In this document: positions 17,565 to 26,987 of the stretch, piece by piece
Layout of the letters: each line of letters begins with the position of its first letter
How positions within the stretch are numbered: position 1 is the first letter of the stretch
Source of the DNA: Bacillus sp. V2I10
Lineage (GTDB): Bacteria > Bacillota > Bacilli > Bacillales > Bacillaceae
NCBI RefSeq assembly: GCF_030817055.1
Contig: NZ_JAUSYV010000001.1
Location: forward strand, 1,698,001 to 1,762,000
DNA: 64,000 bases
Direction: 5' to 3'
Notes under the pieces: model-generated
Databases searched by the model: none
The model's input: the letters and a program-made list of their open reading frames with translations, nothing else
What the model was told of the DNA's origin: nothing
Made by a program: the position numbers and the translations under genes

Positions 17565-18575
17565 ATGATGGATGGAAAAAAACAGAGAAAAGTTATTCCC
17601 TTTCCTAACTTAAGCGAGCGGTTAGTTGATAAAGGATTGGAAGCGCTGAAAAATAAACAGTTTAAAGAAGCACTCTCCCTCTTTTATGAAGTACTGGAGC
17701 TTGGAGAGGAAAGGGCTGAAATTCATCTCGGAATCGCATTATGCCTGATGGAGCTTGGAGAGCTTGAAGAAGCAAAGTCCGTTTGCCGAAAAATGCTCCA
17801 CGAAGATATCGGAGACTATTTTACTGTGCTGCAGGTTTATTTGACGGTACTTATTCAGCTTAGACAATACAGCGAAGTGCAGCAGACCATAGAGGCTGTG
17901 CTTCAGGAAAATCAGCTGCCTCATGATCAGGCCGAGCATTTTTACAAGCTTCTTGATTTCAGCCGGAAGATGACGGAGGACGATGATTTTCCGATAGATG
18001 ATGACGAGGATGATGAAAACTATACAGAACCGAGAAATTTGCTTGATACGATTAATCAGCAGGTTGCCTATGTTCAATCCTTAAAAGACCGCAATGTATC
18101 AAGACACATGCAGCAGCTTCAATCCATCTTAAAGAATGCAGGCAGTCATCCTGTTGTTCAATCAATGATTCTCCATTTACTTATGGAGAATGAGGTGGCA
18201 AAAGAAGTGAAAATTGTTAAGTTCGGCAAAACGATGTCGCTGATACCTGCAGAGCTTGAAGACCTAACAGAGCTTCCGTTTACCAAGAAAGTCCTGAATG
18301 TGCTGGATGATATTCTTGGTCAGGAGAATCCTGCGCTGTTTGAAGCAGTAAAAGAAGTATGGGTCCGTCATTTGTATGTGTTATTTCCATTTTTGCCTGA
18401 ACCTGCCGAAGCGAGGCTGTGGGCAGCTGCTCTTCATTATGCCGGCTATGAAATGCACGGAATTGCAGCACCTGCAGAAGAGGTCAGCTATTTATATGAA
18501 GTAAAAGAAAATAGGCTGATTGAAGCAGCAAGAAAAATTTATGAAATAGAAGAAATTTCTTATTTGCAAATCTAA
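17565..18575 (+). CDS. ysoA: TPR repeat protein (YsoA-like)
   Basis: A 336-residue cytoplasmic protein with tetratricopeptide-like helical pairs near the N-terminus (about 18-120: GLEALKNKQFKEALSLFYEV, HLGIALCLMELGELEEAKSV). An acidic Asp/Glu-rich linker (about 140-155) and a helical C-terminal half follow. It occupies the B. subtilis ysoA position between leuD and tig. A GGAG site lies 11 bases before the ATG. No catalytic motif is seen; the function is unknown. Confidence 0.82.
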   Translation: MMDGKKQRKVIPFPNLSERLVDKGLEALKNKQFKEALSLFYEVLELGEERAEIHLGIALCLMELGELEEAKSVCRKMLHEDIGDYFTVLQVYLTVLIQLRQYSEVQQTIEAVLQENQLPHDQAEHFYKLLDFSRKMTEDDDFPIDDDEDDENYTEPRNLLDTINQQVAYVQSLKDRNVSRHMQQLQSILKNAGSHPVVQSMILHLLMENEVAKEVKIVKFGKTMSLIPAELEDLTELPFTKKVLNVLDDILGQENPALFEAVKEVWVRHLYVLFPFLPEPAEARLWAAALHYAGYEMHGIAAPAEEVSYLYEVKENRLIEAARKIYEIEEISYLQI

Positions 18576-18583
18576 CGTAAATG

Positions 18584-18611
18584 TTGAAAGGAATTTTTTC
18601 TATGTTATAAT
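18584..18611 (+). promoter_or_regulatory. Sigma-A promoter of tig
   Basis: TTGAAA, 16 bases, TATAAT. The transcript would have a leader of about 200 bases containing a small AAGGG/CCCTT hairpin near 18645. Confidence 0.75.
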
Positions 18612-18817
18612 AAAATGGTTGTAAAATGATGATCAGCCGTACAAAAGGGAATGTACCCTTATGCGCGCAGACATCATACACTACACTGGCCGATTTAGTA
18701 AATCATCTACATATGGGTATAACAGAGGAAGCGCTTGTTTAAAATGGACAAGGCATACTTTGCCAAACCTAACCTAGATTATGTCACTATTTCAATAGAT
18801 TTTTTGGAGGGAAACAT

Positions 18818-20104
18818 ATGTCTGCAAAATGGGAAAAGTTAGAGGGTAATCAAGGCGTTCTGACAGTAGAAGTTGATGCGGAAACGTTCAGCAAAGCCCT
18901 TGATGAAGCATTCAAAAAAGTATCAAAGCAAGTAAATATTCCAGGATTCCGCAAAGGTAAGGTACCACGCGGAATGTTCGAACAGCGTTTTGGCGTAGAG
19001 TCACTTTATCAAGATGCTTTGGATATCATTCTTCCTGAAGTATATCCTCAAGCAGTTGAAGAAGCTGGCATCGATCCAATCGACCGTCCTGAAATCGATG
19101 TTGAACAAATCGAAAAAGGCAAAAACTTAATTTTCACTGCTAAAGTTGTTGTTAAACCAGAAGTGAAATTAGGCGAATACAAAGGACTTGAAGTAGAAAA
19201 AATGAATGCAGAAGTATCTGAAGAAGATGTGGATGCTGAAATTAAAACATTGCAGGAGCGTCATGCTGAACTGGTTGTTAAAGAAGAAGGCGCTGTTGAA
19301 AATGGCGATACAGTCGTAATTGATTTCGAAGGATTCGTCGACGGCGAAGCATTTGAAGGCGGAACAGCTGAAAACTATACACTTGAAATCGGTTCTGGCT
19401 CTTTCATCCCTGGCTTTGAAGATCAGCTTGTAGGCCTCGAGGCTGGCGGAGAAAAAGACGTTGAAGTAACATTCCCTGAGGAATACCATGCTGAAAACCT
19501 TGCTGGAAAGCCGGCAACTTTCAAAGTGAAACTTCATGAAATCAAAGCAAAAGAACTTCCTGCTTTAGATGATGAATTTGCTAAAGACGTAGATGAAGAA
19601 GTGGAAAGTCTTGAAGCTTTAAAAGCTAAAACAAGAACCCGTCTGGAAGAAACTAGAAAAGCGGAAGCGGAAAACACGCTTCGTGACTCACTTGTAGACA
19701 AAGCTTCTGACAATGCAGAAGTTGATATTCCTCAAGTATTGATCGAAAACGAAGTTAACCGCATGATGCAGGAATTCGAACAGCGTCTTCAAGCACAAGG
19801 CATGAATCTTGAGTTGTACTTCCAATTCTCTGGTCAAGATGAAGATGCATTAAAAGAGCAAATGAAAGAAGATGCTTCTAAACGCGTGAAATACAATTTG
19901 ACTCTTGAAGCAATTGCTAAAGCAGAAAATATCGAAGTTACTGATGAAGATGTAGATGCTGAGATTGCTAAAATGGCTGAAATGTACAACATGCCTGTTG
20001 AAAACATCAAGCAAGCTCTTGGATCTTTAGAAGGATTAAAAGAAGATCTTAAAGTGCGCAAAGCAATCGACTTCCTTGTTGAAAACAGCAAAGAAGCTGC
20101 ATAA
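18818..20104 (+). CDS. tig: Trigger factor
   Basis: A 428-residue ribosome-bound chaperone and prolyl isomerase. The N-terminal ribosome-binding domain contains the GFRKGKVPR signature (about 43-51), the FKBP-like PPIase domain lies at about 155-245, and the C-terminal helical arms follow. The protein is acidic, as usual. A TTGGAGGGAAAC site precedes the ATG. It is monocistronic with its own promoter and terminator. Confidence 0.97.
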   Translation: MSAKWEKLEGNQGVLTVEVDAETFSKALDEAFKKVSKQVNIPGFRKGKVPRGMFEQRFGVESLYQDALDIILPEVYPQAVEEAGIDPIDRPEIDVEQIEKGKNLIFTAKVVVKPEVKLGEYKGLEVEKMNAEVSEEDVDAEIKTLQERHAELVVKEEGAVENGDTVVIDFEGFVDGEAFEGGTAENYTLEIGSGSFIPGFEDQLVGLEAGGEKDVEVTFPEEYHAENLAGKPATFKVKLHEIKAKELPALDDEFAKDVDEEVESLEALKAKTRTRLEETRKAEAENTLRDSLVDKASDNAEVDIPQVLIENEVNRMMQEFEQRLQAQGMNLELYFQFSGQDEDALKEQMKEDASKRVKYNLTLEAIAKAENIEVTDEDVDAEIAKMAEMYNMPVENIKQALGSLEGLKEDLKVRKAIDFLVENSKEAA

Positions 20105-20117
20105 TAAATAAGAAAGA

Positions 20118-20149
20118 AACAAGGCGCGAAATGATTCGTGCCTTGTTTT
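20118..20149 (+). terminator. Terminator after tig
   Basis: A 13-bp stem with one G-U (AACAAGGCGCGAA / TTCGTGCCTTGTT), a 4-base loop and TTTT. Confidence 0.85.
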
Positions 20150-20530
20150 GCAAAATAGATTTATTTTTAATCGCATTGGGTACTATATAATTACCGGATG
20201 CTACATACATATAAGGTTAAGAAAAAGATTCATTTTTTTACGGGAGCAAGGATTTTGAAACCAAAGAGCGAATTATATATACAAACACTCTAATCTGCAC
20301 AGGCAGAGTGGTTTTATTTCCTGTACTCTACATACTTATGGTACAATGCAATACATACCAATTTTTCAGACTTTAACCGCTTCGGACCAGCGGTTAAGGT
20401 AAGTTGCGTGATATTCATTCCCATTACCTTTATACTTAGGAATAAGAAAGATAATCCATCCAGAGCAGCTTCTCCTATAGATGAAGATGTATGGGTACTT
20501 TGATGATACAAAGATATAAGGGGTGAAAAC
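20150..20530 (+). other. Intergenic region before clpX with a strong hairpin
   Basis: There is no gene in these 381 bases. CTTTAACCGCT (20371-20381) pairs over 11 positions with AGCGGTTAAGG (20389-20399) around a 7-base loop. No T run follows, so it may be an operator or a leader hairpin. A TATAAT-like sequence near 20190 and TACAAT near 20341 are possible -10 elements without convincing -35 partners. No tandem CtsR heptamers were seen. Confidence 0.55.
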
Positions 20531-21796
20531 ATGTTTAAATTTAATGACGAAAAAGGTCAGCTGAAGTGTTCGTTTTGCGGTAAAACTCAAGACCAGGTTC
20601 GTAAATTAGTTGCTGGACCAGGTGTCTATATATGCGACGAGTGCATTGAATTATGCACAGAGATCGTTGAAGAAGAACTGGGAACAGAAGAAGAAGTTGA
20701 ATTTAAAGATGTTCCTAAGCCGAAAGAAATTCGCGAAATATTAGACGAATATGTCATTGGGCAGGAACAAGCGAAAAAGAGCCTTGCTGTAGCTGTTTAT
20801 AACCACTACAAACGCATTAATTCCAACAGCAAGATTGATGAAGTAGAGTTATCAAAGAGTAACATCGCGATGATCGGGCCGACAGGTAGCGGAAAAACGC
20901 TCCTTGCTCAAACATTAGCCCGCATTTTGAATGTTCCTTTTGCTATTGCTGATGCTACATCTTTAACGGAAGCCGGATATGTTGGGGAAGATGTTGAAAA
21001 CATTCTTTTAAAATTAATCCAAGCTGCTGATTATGATGTAGAAAAAGCTGAAAAAGGCATTATTTACATCGATGAAATTGATAAAGTTGCCCGCAAGTCT
21101 GAAAATCCGTCGATTACACGTGATGTTTCAGGTGAAGGTGTGCAGCAGGCGCTTCTTAAAATTCTTGAAGGTACGGTTGCAAGTGTTCCTCCGCAGGGCG
21201 GACGCAAACACCCTCATCAAGAGTTCATTCAAATTGATACTACAAACATCTTGTTTATTTGCGGCGGAGCCTTTGACGGCATCGAGCAAATTGTTAAGCG
21301 CCGTTTAGGCCAAAAGGTTATAGGCTTCGGCTCTGACAAAAAAGATGATGAGCTTGACCAAAAAATGCTTCTTTCAAAAGTGCTTCCGGAAGATCTTCTG
21401 CGTTTCGGACTTATTCCGGAATTCATTGGCCGTCTGCCGATTATTGCAAGCCTTCAGCCATTAGATGAAGAAGCACTAATTGAAATACTGACAAAACCGA
21501 AGAATGCTCTTGTAAAGCAATATCAAAAAATGCTTGAGTTAGATGGCGTAGAACTTGAATTTGAAGAGAATGCGCTGATGGAAATTTCTAAAAAAGCAAT
21601 TGAGCGCAAAACAGGGGCGCGCGGACTTCGTTCTATTATTGAGGGAATCATGCTTGAAGTGATGTTTGAACTTCCATCACGCGATGATATTACGAAATGT
21701 GTCATTACTCCTGAAACAGTAACAGACAAAGTGCCGCCCAAGCTTGTCCTGAAAGATGGAACAATCATTGAAGAAGACACAAAAACATCTGCATAA
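20531..21796 (+). CDS. clpX: ATP-dependent Clp protease ATP-binding subunit ClpX
   Basis: A 421-residue AAA+ unfoldase that feeds ClpP. The N-terminal C4 zinc finger (C13, C16, C35, C38: CSFCG ... CDECIELC) precedes the AAA+ core. The core has Walker A GPTGSGKT (about 117-124), Walker B IIYIDEIDK, the RKSENPSITRDVSGEGVQ pore-loop region, and the IGFG loop for ClpP docking. Length and order are standard. Confidence 0.97.
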   Translation: MFKFNDEKGQLKCSFCGKTQDQVRKLVAGPGVYICDECIELCTEIVEEELGTEEEVEFKDVPKPKEIREILDEYVIGQEQAKKSLAVAVYNHYKRINSNSKIDEVELSKSNIAMIGPTGSGKTLLAQTLARILNVPFAIADATSLTEAGYVGEDVENILLKLIQAADYDVEKAEKGIIYIDEIDKVARKSENPSITRDVSGEGVQQALLKILEGTVASVPPQGGRKHPHQEFIQIDTTNILFICGGAFDGIEQIVKRRLGQKVIGFGSDKKDDELDQKMLLSKVLPEDLLRFGLIPEFIGRLPIIASLQPLDEEALIEILTKPKNALVKQYQKMLELDGVELEFEENALMEISKKAIERKTGARGLRSIIEGIMLEVMFELPSRDDITKCVITPETVTDKVPPKLVLKDGTIIEEDTKTSA

Positions 21797-21801
21797 AAAT
21801 G

Positions 21802-21836
21802 AAAGCCTTGCTGGATTATCCTGCAAGGCTTTTTTG
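21802..21836 (+). terminator. Terminator after clpX
   Basis: AAAGCCTTGC pairs with GCAAGGCTTT, followed by T6. Confidence 0.9.
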
Positions 21837-21904
21837 TATATTTTTCATTTGAAAGATTACGTGTTTTTATACATCAATATCTAAATTATAGTTCGTTTAT
21901 TCAC

Positions 21905-21934
21905 GTTTATTACGCAACACCCTCGGAGATACTA
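21905..21934 (+). promoter_or_regulatory. Sigma-F/G type forespore promoter of lonB
   Basis: GTTTA (21905-21909), exactly 15 bases, then GGAGATACTA (21925-21934) match the sigma-F/G consensus (GywTA, N15, GGnrAnAnTw) at every fixed position. B. subtilis lonB is a sigma-F gene, which agrees. Confidence 0.82.
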
Positions 21935-21970
21935 GCTTATAAACATGACATCGCAGTAGGAGGGACCACT

Positions 21971-23632
21971 ATGAGCTGGACTGGAATTGCATTATTTGTG
22001 CAACTGTTTTTCGGGGTCATTATTGGCTTGTACTTTTGGAACTTATTAAAAAATCAGCGTACACAAAAGGTATCAATCGACCGCGAATCACGGAAAGAGA
22101 TGGAGCAATTAAAAAAGATGAGATCGATTAAATTATCGGAGCCTCTGGCAGAAAGAGTTCGCCCTAAAAGCTTTTCAGATATTGTAGGCCAGGAAGACGG
22201 AATCAAGGCGCTTAAAGCAGCCTTATGCGGACCCAATCCTCAGCATGTAATCATATATGGTCCTCCAGGAGTGGGCAAGACTGCGGCTGCAAGACTTGTG
22301 CTTGAGGAAGCGAAAAGAAATATGAAGTCACCATTTAAACCTGCAGCGGTTTTTATTGAATTAGATGCAACAACAGCTCGGTTTGATGAAAGAGGAATTG
22401 CAGATCCTCTTATTGGTTCTGTACATGATCCTATTTATCAGGGGGCAGGCGCGATGGGCCAGGCTGGTATTCCCCAGCCTAAGCAGGGTGCTGTAACGAA
22501 TGCGCACGGAGGCGTACTTTTCATAGATGAAATAGGTGAACTGCATCCGATACAGATGAACAAACTGCTGAAGGTTTTAGAAGACCGTAAAGTCTTTTTA
22601 GAAAGTGCCTATTATAGCGAAGAGAATACCCAGATTCCAAACCACATTCATGATATTTTTCAAAACGGACTGCCGGCAGATTTTCGTTTAATTGGGGCAA
22701 CGACCAGAACGCCAAACGAAATTCCTCCTGCAATCCGTTCACGGTGTCTGGAAGTCTTCTTCAGAGATTTGGAGCAGGCTGAGCTTGCGGTTGTAGCAAG
22801 AAAAGCAGCAGTCAAAGTAAATATGAAAGTAAGCGAGCCGAGCATAGCAACATTAACTTCATATGTGAGAAACGGACGCGAGGTTGTCAACATGATGCAA
22901 ATCGCTGCAGGCATGGCGATGACAGAAGACCGAACAGAAATCACGATGCAGGATATTGAATGGGTGGTAAGTTCAAGTCAGCTTACACCGAGATATGATA
23001 AAAAGATCTATGCGGATGCAAAAGTCGGTCTCGTCAATGGACTTGCTGTTCATGGTCCGAATTCAGGTTCCCTGCTTGAAATAGAAGTGACGGTCATTCA
23101 TGCCAAAGATAAAGGCAACATTAATATCACAGGCATTGTGGAAGAAGAGAGCATCGGAGACAGAGGCAAATCGGTCAGAAGAAAAAGCATGGCTAAAGGT
23201 TCAATTGAAAATGTCATAACTGTCTTGCGGTCAATGGGCATAAAAGCAGATGATTATGATATCCATGTAAACTTCCCTGGAGGCATACCTGTAGACGGAC
23301 CTTCAGCGGGAATTGCGATGGCAACAGGCATTTTTTCGGCTATACACAAAATTCCAGTCGATCATACGGTAGCCATGACAGGAGAGATCAGCATTCATGG
23401 CAGCGTAAAACCGATTGGCGGGGTTGTGCCGAAGATTAAAGCAGCTAAGCTTGCTGGTGCGAAAACAGTCATTATTCCAGCTGAGAATATGCAATCGATA
23501 TTAAAAACGGTTGAAGGTATACATATCATCCCGGTTACGAATTTGCAGGAAGTGTTCGATGCAGCTCTGCTTAATCCTCCAACTGAAGTGCCTGCGCCGA
23601 TTACATCATTAATAAAACAAGACCTCGGGTAA
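21971..23632 (+). CDS. lonB: Forespore ATP-dependent protease LonB
   Basis: A 553-residue membrane-anchored Lon-type protease. An N-terminal transmembrane helix (about 3-25) is followed by an AAA+ module with GPPGVGKT (about 97) and LFIDEIGEL. The C-terminal Lon protease domain has the catalytic Ser in DGPSAGIAMATG (about 441) and a Lys in the IKAAKLAGAKT segment. It lacks the large N-terminal domain of LonA. It lies between clpX and lonA, as in B. subtilis. The consensus forespore promoter supports expression during sporulation. Confidence 0.96.
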   Translation: MSWTGIALFVQLFFGVIIGLYFWNLLKNQRTQKVSIDRESRKEMEQLKKMRSIKLSEPLAERVRPKSFSDIVGQEDGIKALKAALCGPNPQHVIIYGPPGVGKTAAARLVLEEAKRNMKSPFKPAAVFIELDATTARFDERGIADPLIGSVHDPIYQGAGAMGQAGIPQPKQGAVTNAHGGVLFIDEIGELHPIQMNKLLKVLEDRKVFLESAYYSEENTQIPNHIHDIFQNGLPADFRLIGATTRTPNEIPPAIRSRCLEVFFRDLEQAELAVVARKAAVKVNMKVSEPSIATLTSYVRNGREVVNMMQIAAGMAMTEDRTEITMQDIEWVVSSSQLTPRYDKKIYADAKVGLVNGLAVHGPNSGSLLEIEVTVIHAKDKGNINITGIVEEESIGDRGKSVRRKSMAKGSIENVITVLRSMGIKADDYDIHVNFPGGIPVDGPSAGIAMATGIFSAIHKIPVDHTVAMTGEISIHGSVKPIGGVVPKIKAAKLAGAKTVIIPAENMQSILKTVEGIHIIPVTNLQEVFDAALLNPPTEVPAPITSLIKQDLG

Positions 23633-23646
23633 TCTCGGGGTTTTTT
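23621..23646 (+). terminator. Short terminator overlapping the lonB end
   Basis: ACCTCG and CGGGGT form a short stem around the stop codon, followed by T6. Confidence 0.6.
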
Positions 23647-23681
23647 AAGTGATATTGAAGTATAGAATTTTGCTCATTAAT

Positions 23682-23799
23682 GTCCAGCTCCATCGCCCAA
23701 CTCCTCGGCCAGAACAAATTTGGAAAAAAAGTCAAACCTGGACTTTTCTGCCGGATTCTTATCTGTCTGCCTGCGCTAAACGGACGATTCCGCTTTTTT
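23682..23799 (+). repeat. Dispersed intergenic repeat, copy 1 (diverged)
   Basis: A head GTCCAGCTCCATCGCCCAAC followed by TCCTCGGCCAGAAC closely matches the repeat at 37891, and the tail CGATTCCGCTTTTTT resembles its CGCTTGCGCTTTT end. The middle is longer and unrelated. The head-tail pairing potential is weaker than in the other copy. Confidence 0.6.
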
Positions 23800-23906
23800 A
23801 TCACACGGAAGTAATTTCTTTAGTCTTCTGAACGCGGAAAGGGTATACTACATAAGGTAACACTATATGATTTACAAATAGACACGGTTTTGCCGATGAG
23901 CTAGAA

Positions 23907-23934
23907 TTGTACAAGAATGAACTCATTATATTAT
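23907..23934 (+). promoter_or_regulatory. Probable promoter of lonA
   Basis: TTGTAC, 16 bases, TATTAT; an alternative TATAAT lies 3 bases further on with a 19-base spacer. Confidence 0.5.
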
Positions 23935-23970
23935 AATGATTGATACTATAGTCATGGAGGTGTATGAAAG

Positions 23971-26295
23971 TTGGCGAAAAAAGAAGAGAAAATCGTCCCC
24001 CTCCTACCTCTTAGAGGATTGTTAGTGTACCCGACAATGGTACTTCACCTTGATGTAGGACGCGAAAAATCCGTACAGGCGCTTGAGAAAGCGATGATGG
24101 ATGATCATATAATCTTTTTAACAACTCAACGTGATATTTCAGTTGATGAACCAACCGAAGACGATATCTTTCCAGTAGGAACTTTAACGAAAATTAAACA
24201 AATGCTGAAGCTGCCTAATGGAACAATCCGAGTCCTTGTAGAAGGCATGCAGCGGGGGAAAATCACAAGATATGTAGATGAGGGTGACTACTTTGCAGTA
24301 GGTGCTGCCTCTTTAGAAGAGAGCACAGAAAAAGACGCTGAAGATGAAGCGCTCATGAGAACGCTGCTCGATCACTTTGATCAATACATAAAACTTTCAA
24401 AGAAAATATCCGGCGAAACCCTTTTAACGGTTACAGATATTGATGAGCCCGGCAGAATGGCAGACATAATCGCATCCCACCTGCCGCTTAAATTGAAAGA
24501 AAAACAGGAAGTGCTTGAAACTCTTGATATTAAAGAGCGGTTAAACCGTGTCATTGAAATCATTCACAATGAAAAAGAAGTACTTCAGCTTGAAAAGAAA
24601 ATCGGCCAGCGTGTGAAACGGTCAATGGAGCGGACGCAGAAGGAATATTATCTCCGCGAACAAATGAAGGCCATTCAAAAAGAACTAGGCGATAAAGAAG
24701 GCAAAACAGGTGAAGTGGATGTTCTGAGCGAAAAGATTGAGAATGCCGGCATGCCGGATCATATCAAACTTACTGCTTTGAAAGAACTGGAACGCTATGA
24801 AAAAGTTCCATCAACCTCAGCTGAGAGTTCTGTCGTACGCAATTATCTCGAATGGCTTATCTCACTGCCGTGGTCTAATGCAACTGTGGACCGTCTTGAT
24901 TTAAAACGTGCTGAAACGATTTTGGACGAAGATCACTACGGGCTTGAAAAAGTAAAAGACCGTGTGCTTGAATACCTGGCTGTACAAAAACTGACAAACT
25001 CTCTTAAAGGTCCGATTTTATGCTTATCAGGACCTCCAGGAGTAGGGAAAACATCTCTTGCCCGTTCAGTTGCTAAATCTTTAGACAGGAACTTCGTGCG
25101 AATCTCGCTTGGAGGAGTAAGAGATGAATCTGAAATCCGCGGTCACCGCCGAACATATGTCGGTGCAATGCCTGGACGCATTATTCAAGGCATGAAAAAA
25201 GCAGGAACCATTAACCCGGTTTTTTTACTGGATGAAATAGATAAAATGTCCAATGATTTCAGAGGAGATCCTTCTTCTGCATTGCTCGAGGTTCTTGACC
25301 CTGAACAAAATCATACGTTCAGTGATCATTATATTGAAGAGACCTATGATTTATCTAAAGTCATGTTTATTGCTACCGCCAATAACTTGTCTACAATTCC
25401 TGGACCACTGCGTGACCGGATGGAGATTATCACGATTGCAGGCTACACCGAAATTGAAAAAGTCCATATTGCCAAGGATCATCTTCTGCCTAAACAGCTG
25501 AAAGATCATGGTTTGAAAAAATCGCACCTGCAAATCCGAGAGTCAGCCTTACAGAATATTGTTCGCTACCATACCCGTGAAGCAGGTGTCAGAAGTCTTG
25601 AGAGACAGCTTGCAGCGATCTGCCGAAAAGCAGCCAAACAAATTGTTTCAGAAGAACGCAAGAAAATTATTATTACAGATAAAAATCTTGCTGATTATTT
25701 AGGAAAGAACAAGTTCCGTTACGGTCAAGCTGAACTAGAAGATCAAATCGGAGTTGCAACAGGCCTAGCCTATACCACAGTAGGCGGGGACACGCTCTCA
25801 ATTGAAGTTTCTTTATCACCTGGAAAAGGCAAGCTGATTTTAACCGGAAAACTTGGTGATGTCATGAAAGAATCTGCTCAGGCTGCGTTCAGCTTTATCC
25901 GCTCACGGGCAAAAGAGCTGAATATTGATGAGAATTTCCACGAAAAACATGACATTCATATTCATGTTCCAGAAGGCGCCGTGCCAAAAGATGGTCCTTC
26001 AGCAGGAATTACCATGGCCACAGCGCTGATTTCAGCTCTGACAGGAAGACCGGTAAGAAAAGAAGTCGGCATGACCGGAGAAATCACATTAAGAGGAAGA
26101 GTTCTGCCAATAGGCGGATTAAAAGAAAAAACGCTGAGTGCGCACCGGGCAGGATTAACAAAAATCATTATGCCAAAAGACAATGAAAAAGATATTGAAG
26201 ATATCCCTGAAAGTGTCCGCAATGATTTAACATTTGTGCCTGTATCACATTTGGATGAAGTGCTGAAGCATGCGTTAGTAGGAGAGAATGAATGA
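23971..26295 (+). CDS. lonA: ATP-dependent protease LonA
   Basis: A 774-residue soluble Lon protease that degrades misfolded and regulatory proteins. The N-terminal substrate domain begins IVPLLPLRGLLVYPTMVLHLDVGR; coiled coils and an AAA+ domain with GPPGVGKT (about 353) and FLLDEIDKM follow. The C-terminal peptidase domain has Ser in KDGPSAGITMAT (about 676) and Lys in GGLKEKTLSAHRAG (about 719). The TTG start at 23971 is well spaced from ATGGAGGTG; a closer ATG is out of frame. The stop overlaps engB by 4 bases. Confidence 0.97.
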   Translation: MAKKEEKIVPLLPLRGLLVYPTMVLHLDVGREKSVQALEKAMMDDHIIFLTTQRDISVDEPTEDDIFPVGTLTKIKQMLKLPNGTIRVLVEGMQRGKITRYVDEGDYFAVGAASLEESTEKDAEDEALMRTLLDHFDQYIKLSKKISGETLLTVTDIDEPGRMADIIASHLPLKLKEKQEVLETLDIKERLNRVIEIIHNEKEVLQLEKKIGQRVKRSMERTQKEYYLREQMKAIQKELGDKEGKTGEVDVLSEKIENAGMPDHIKLTALKELERYEKVPSTSAESSVVRNYLEWLISLPWSNATVDRLDLKRAETILDEDHYGLEKVKDRVLEYLAVQKLTNSLKGPILCLSGPPGVGKTSLARSVAKSLDRNFVRISLGGVRDESEIRGHRRTYVGAMPGRIIQGMKKAGTINPVFLLDEIDKMSNDFRGDPSSALLEVLDPEQNHTFSDHYIEETYDLSKVMFIATANNLSTIPGPLRDRMEIITIAGYTEIEKVHIAKDHLLPKQLKDHGLKKSHLQIRESALQNIVRYHTREAGVRSLERQLAAICRKAAKQIVSEERKKIIITDKNLADYLGKNKFRYGQAELEDQIGVATGLAYTTVGGDTLSIEVSLSPGKGKLILTGKLGDVMKESAQAAFSFIRSRAKELNIDENFHEKHDIHIHVPEGAVPKDGPSAGITMATALISALTGRPVRKEVGMTGEITLRGRVLPIGGLKEKTLSAHRAGLTKIIMPKDNEKDIEDIPESVRNDLTFVPVSHLDEVLKHALVGENE

Positions 26296-26885
26296 AAGTA
26301 ACAAGTTCCGAGATTGTCATTAGTGCAGTAAAGCCCGAGCAATATCCAGATCTGGATTTGCCGGAAATTGCTCTTGCCGGACGATCAAACGTAGGAAAAT
26401 CGTCGTTTATCAACAAATTGCTAAACCGGAAAAACCTGGCGCGGACGTCATCCAAGCCAGGCAAAACCCAAACCTTAAATTTCTATATTATTAATGAAGT
26501 GCTTCATTTTGTCGATGTGCCGGGCTATGGCTATGCAAAAGTTTCTAAATCGGAGCGGGATGCATGGGGGAAAATGATTGAAACGTATTTCACAAAGCGC
26601 AGACAGCTTTGTGCGGCTGTTTTACTTGTAGACCTTCGCCATGCGCCGTCAAAAGATGATGTCATGATGTATGAGTTTCTCAAGCACCATGATATCCCGA
26701 CAATTGTAGTTGCCACTAAAGCCGATAAAATTCCTAAAGGCAAATGGCAAAAACATATGAAAGTTGTAAGAGAAACACTTGATAAAGACCCAAATGATCC
26801 GCTGATTTGCTTCTCTTCAGAAACTGGACAGGGTAAAGTAGAAGCGTGGTCTGCAATTGAGCATTATACAAATTTAAAGAAATAA
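26292..26885 (+). CDS. ysxC: Ribosome biogenesis GTPase EngB/YsxC
   Basis: A 197-residue essential GTPase for 50S subunit maturation. G1 is GRSNVGKSS, G2 lies in TSSKPGKTQT, G3 is DVPGYG, G4 is TKAD and G5 is FSSETG. The ATG overlaps the lonA stop as ATGA, so the two are coupled. Confidence 0.96.
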   Translation: MKVTSSEIVISAVKPEQYPDLDLPEIALAGRSNVGKSSFINKLLNRKNLARTSSKPGKTQTLNFYIINEVLHFVDVPGYGYAKVSKSERDAWGKMIETYFTKRRQLCAAVLLVDLRHAPSKDDVMMYEFLKHHDIPTIVVATKADKIPKGKWQKHMKVVRETLDKDPNDPLICFSSETGQGKVEAWSAIEHYTNLKK

Positions 26886-26916
26886 GAAAGAACCAGCCCC
26901 GCGGCTGGTTCTTTCT
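26885..26916 (+). terminator. Terminator after ysxC
   Basis: A 14-bp perfect stem (AGAAAGAACCAGCC / GGCTGGTTCTTTCT) with a 4-base loop; the T-rich part is within the stem. Confidence 0.7.
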
Positions 26917-26923
26917 ATAGGGA

Positions 26924-26953
26924 ATAAGAAAACCAGCCGCAATCTGCGGCTGG
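26924..26953 (-). terminator. Terminator of the minus-strand ysxD gene
   Basis: CCAGCCGCA pairs with TGCGGCTGG around a 3-base loop; read on the minus strand it is followed by TTTTCTT. Confidence 0.8.
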
Positions 26954-26987
26954 AATTTCATCATTTAAATTCCTGGTCTTACATAAT

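Noticed and set aside
23740..23765. A CtsR operator before lonA
   Set aside because: Only one AGTCAAA heptamer is visible; the required tandem partner is absent.
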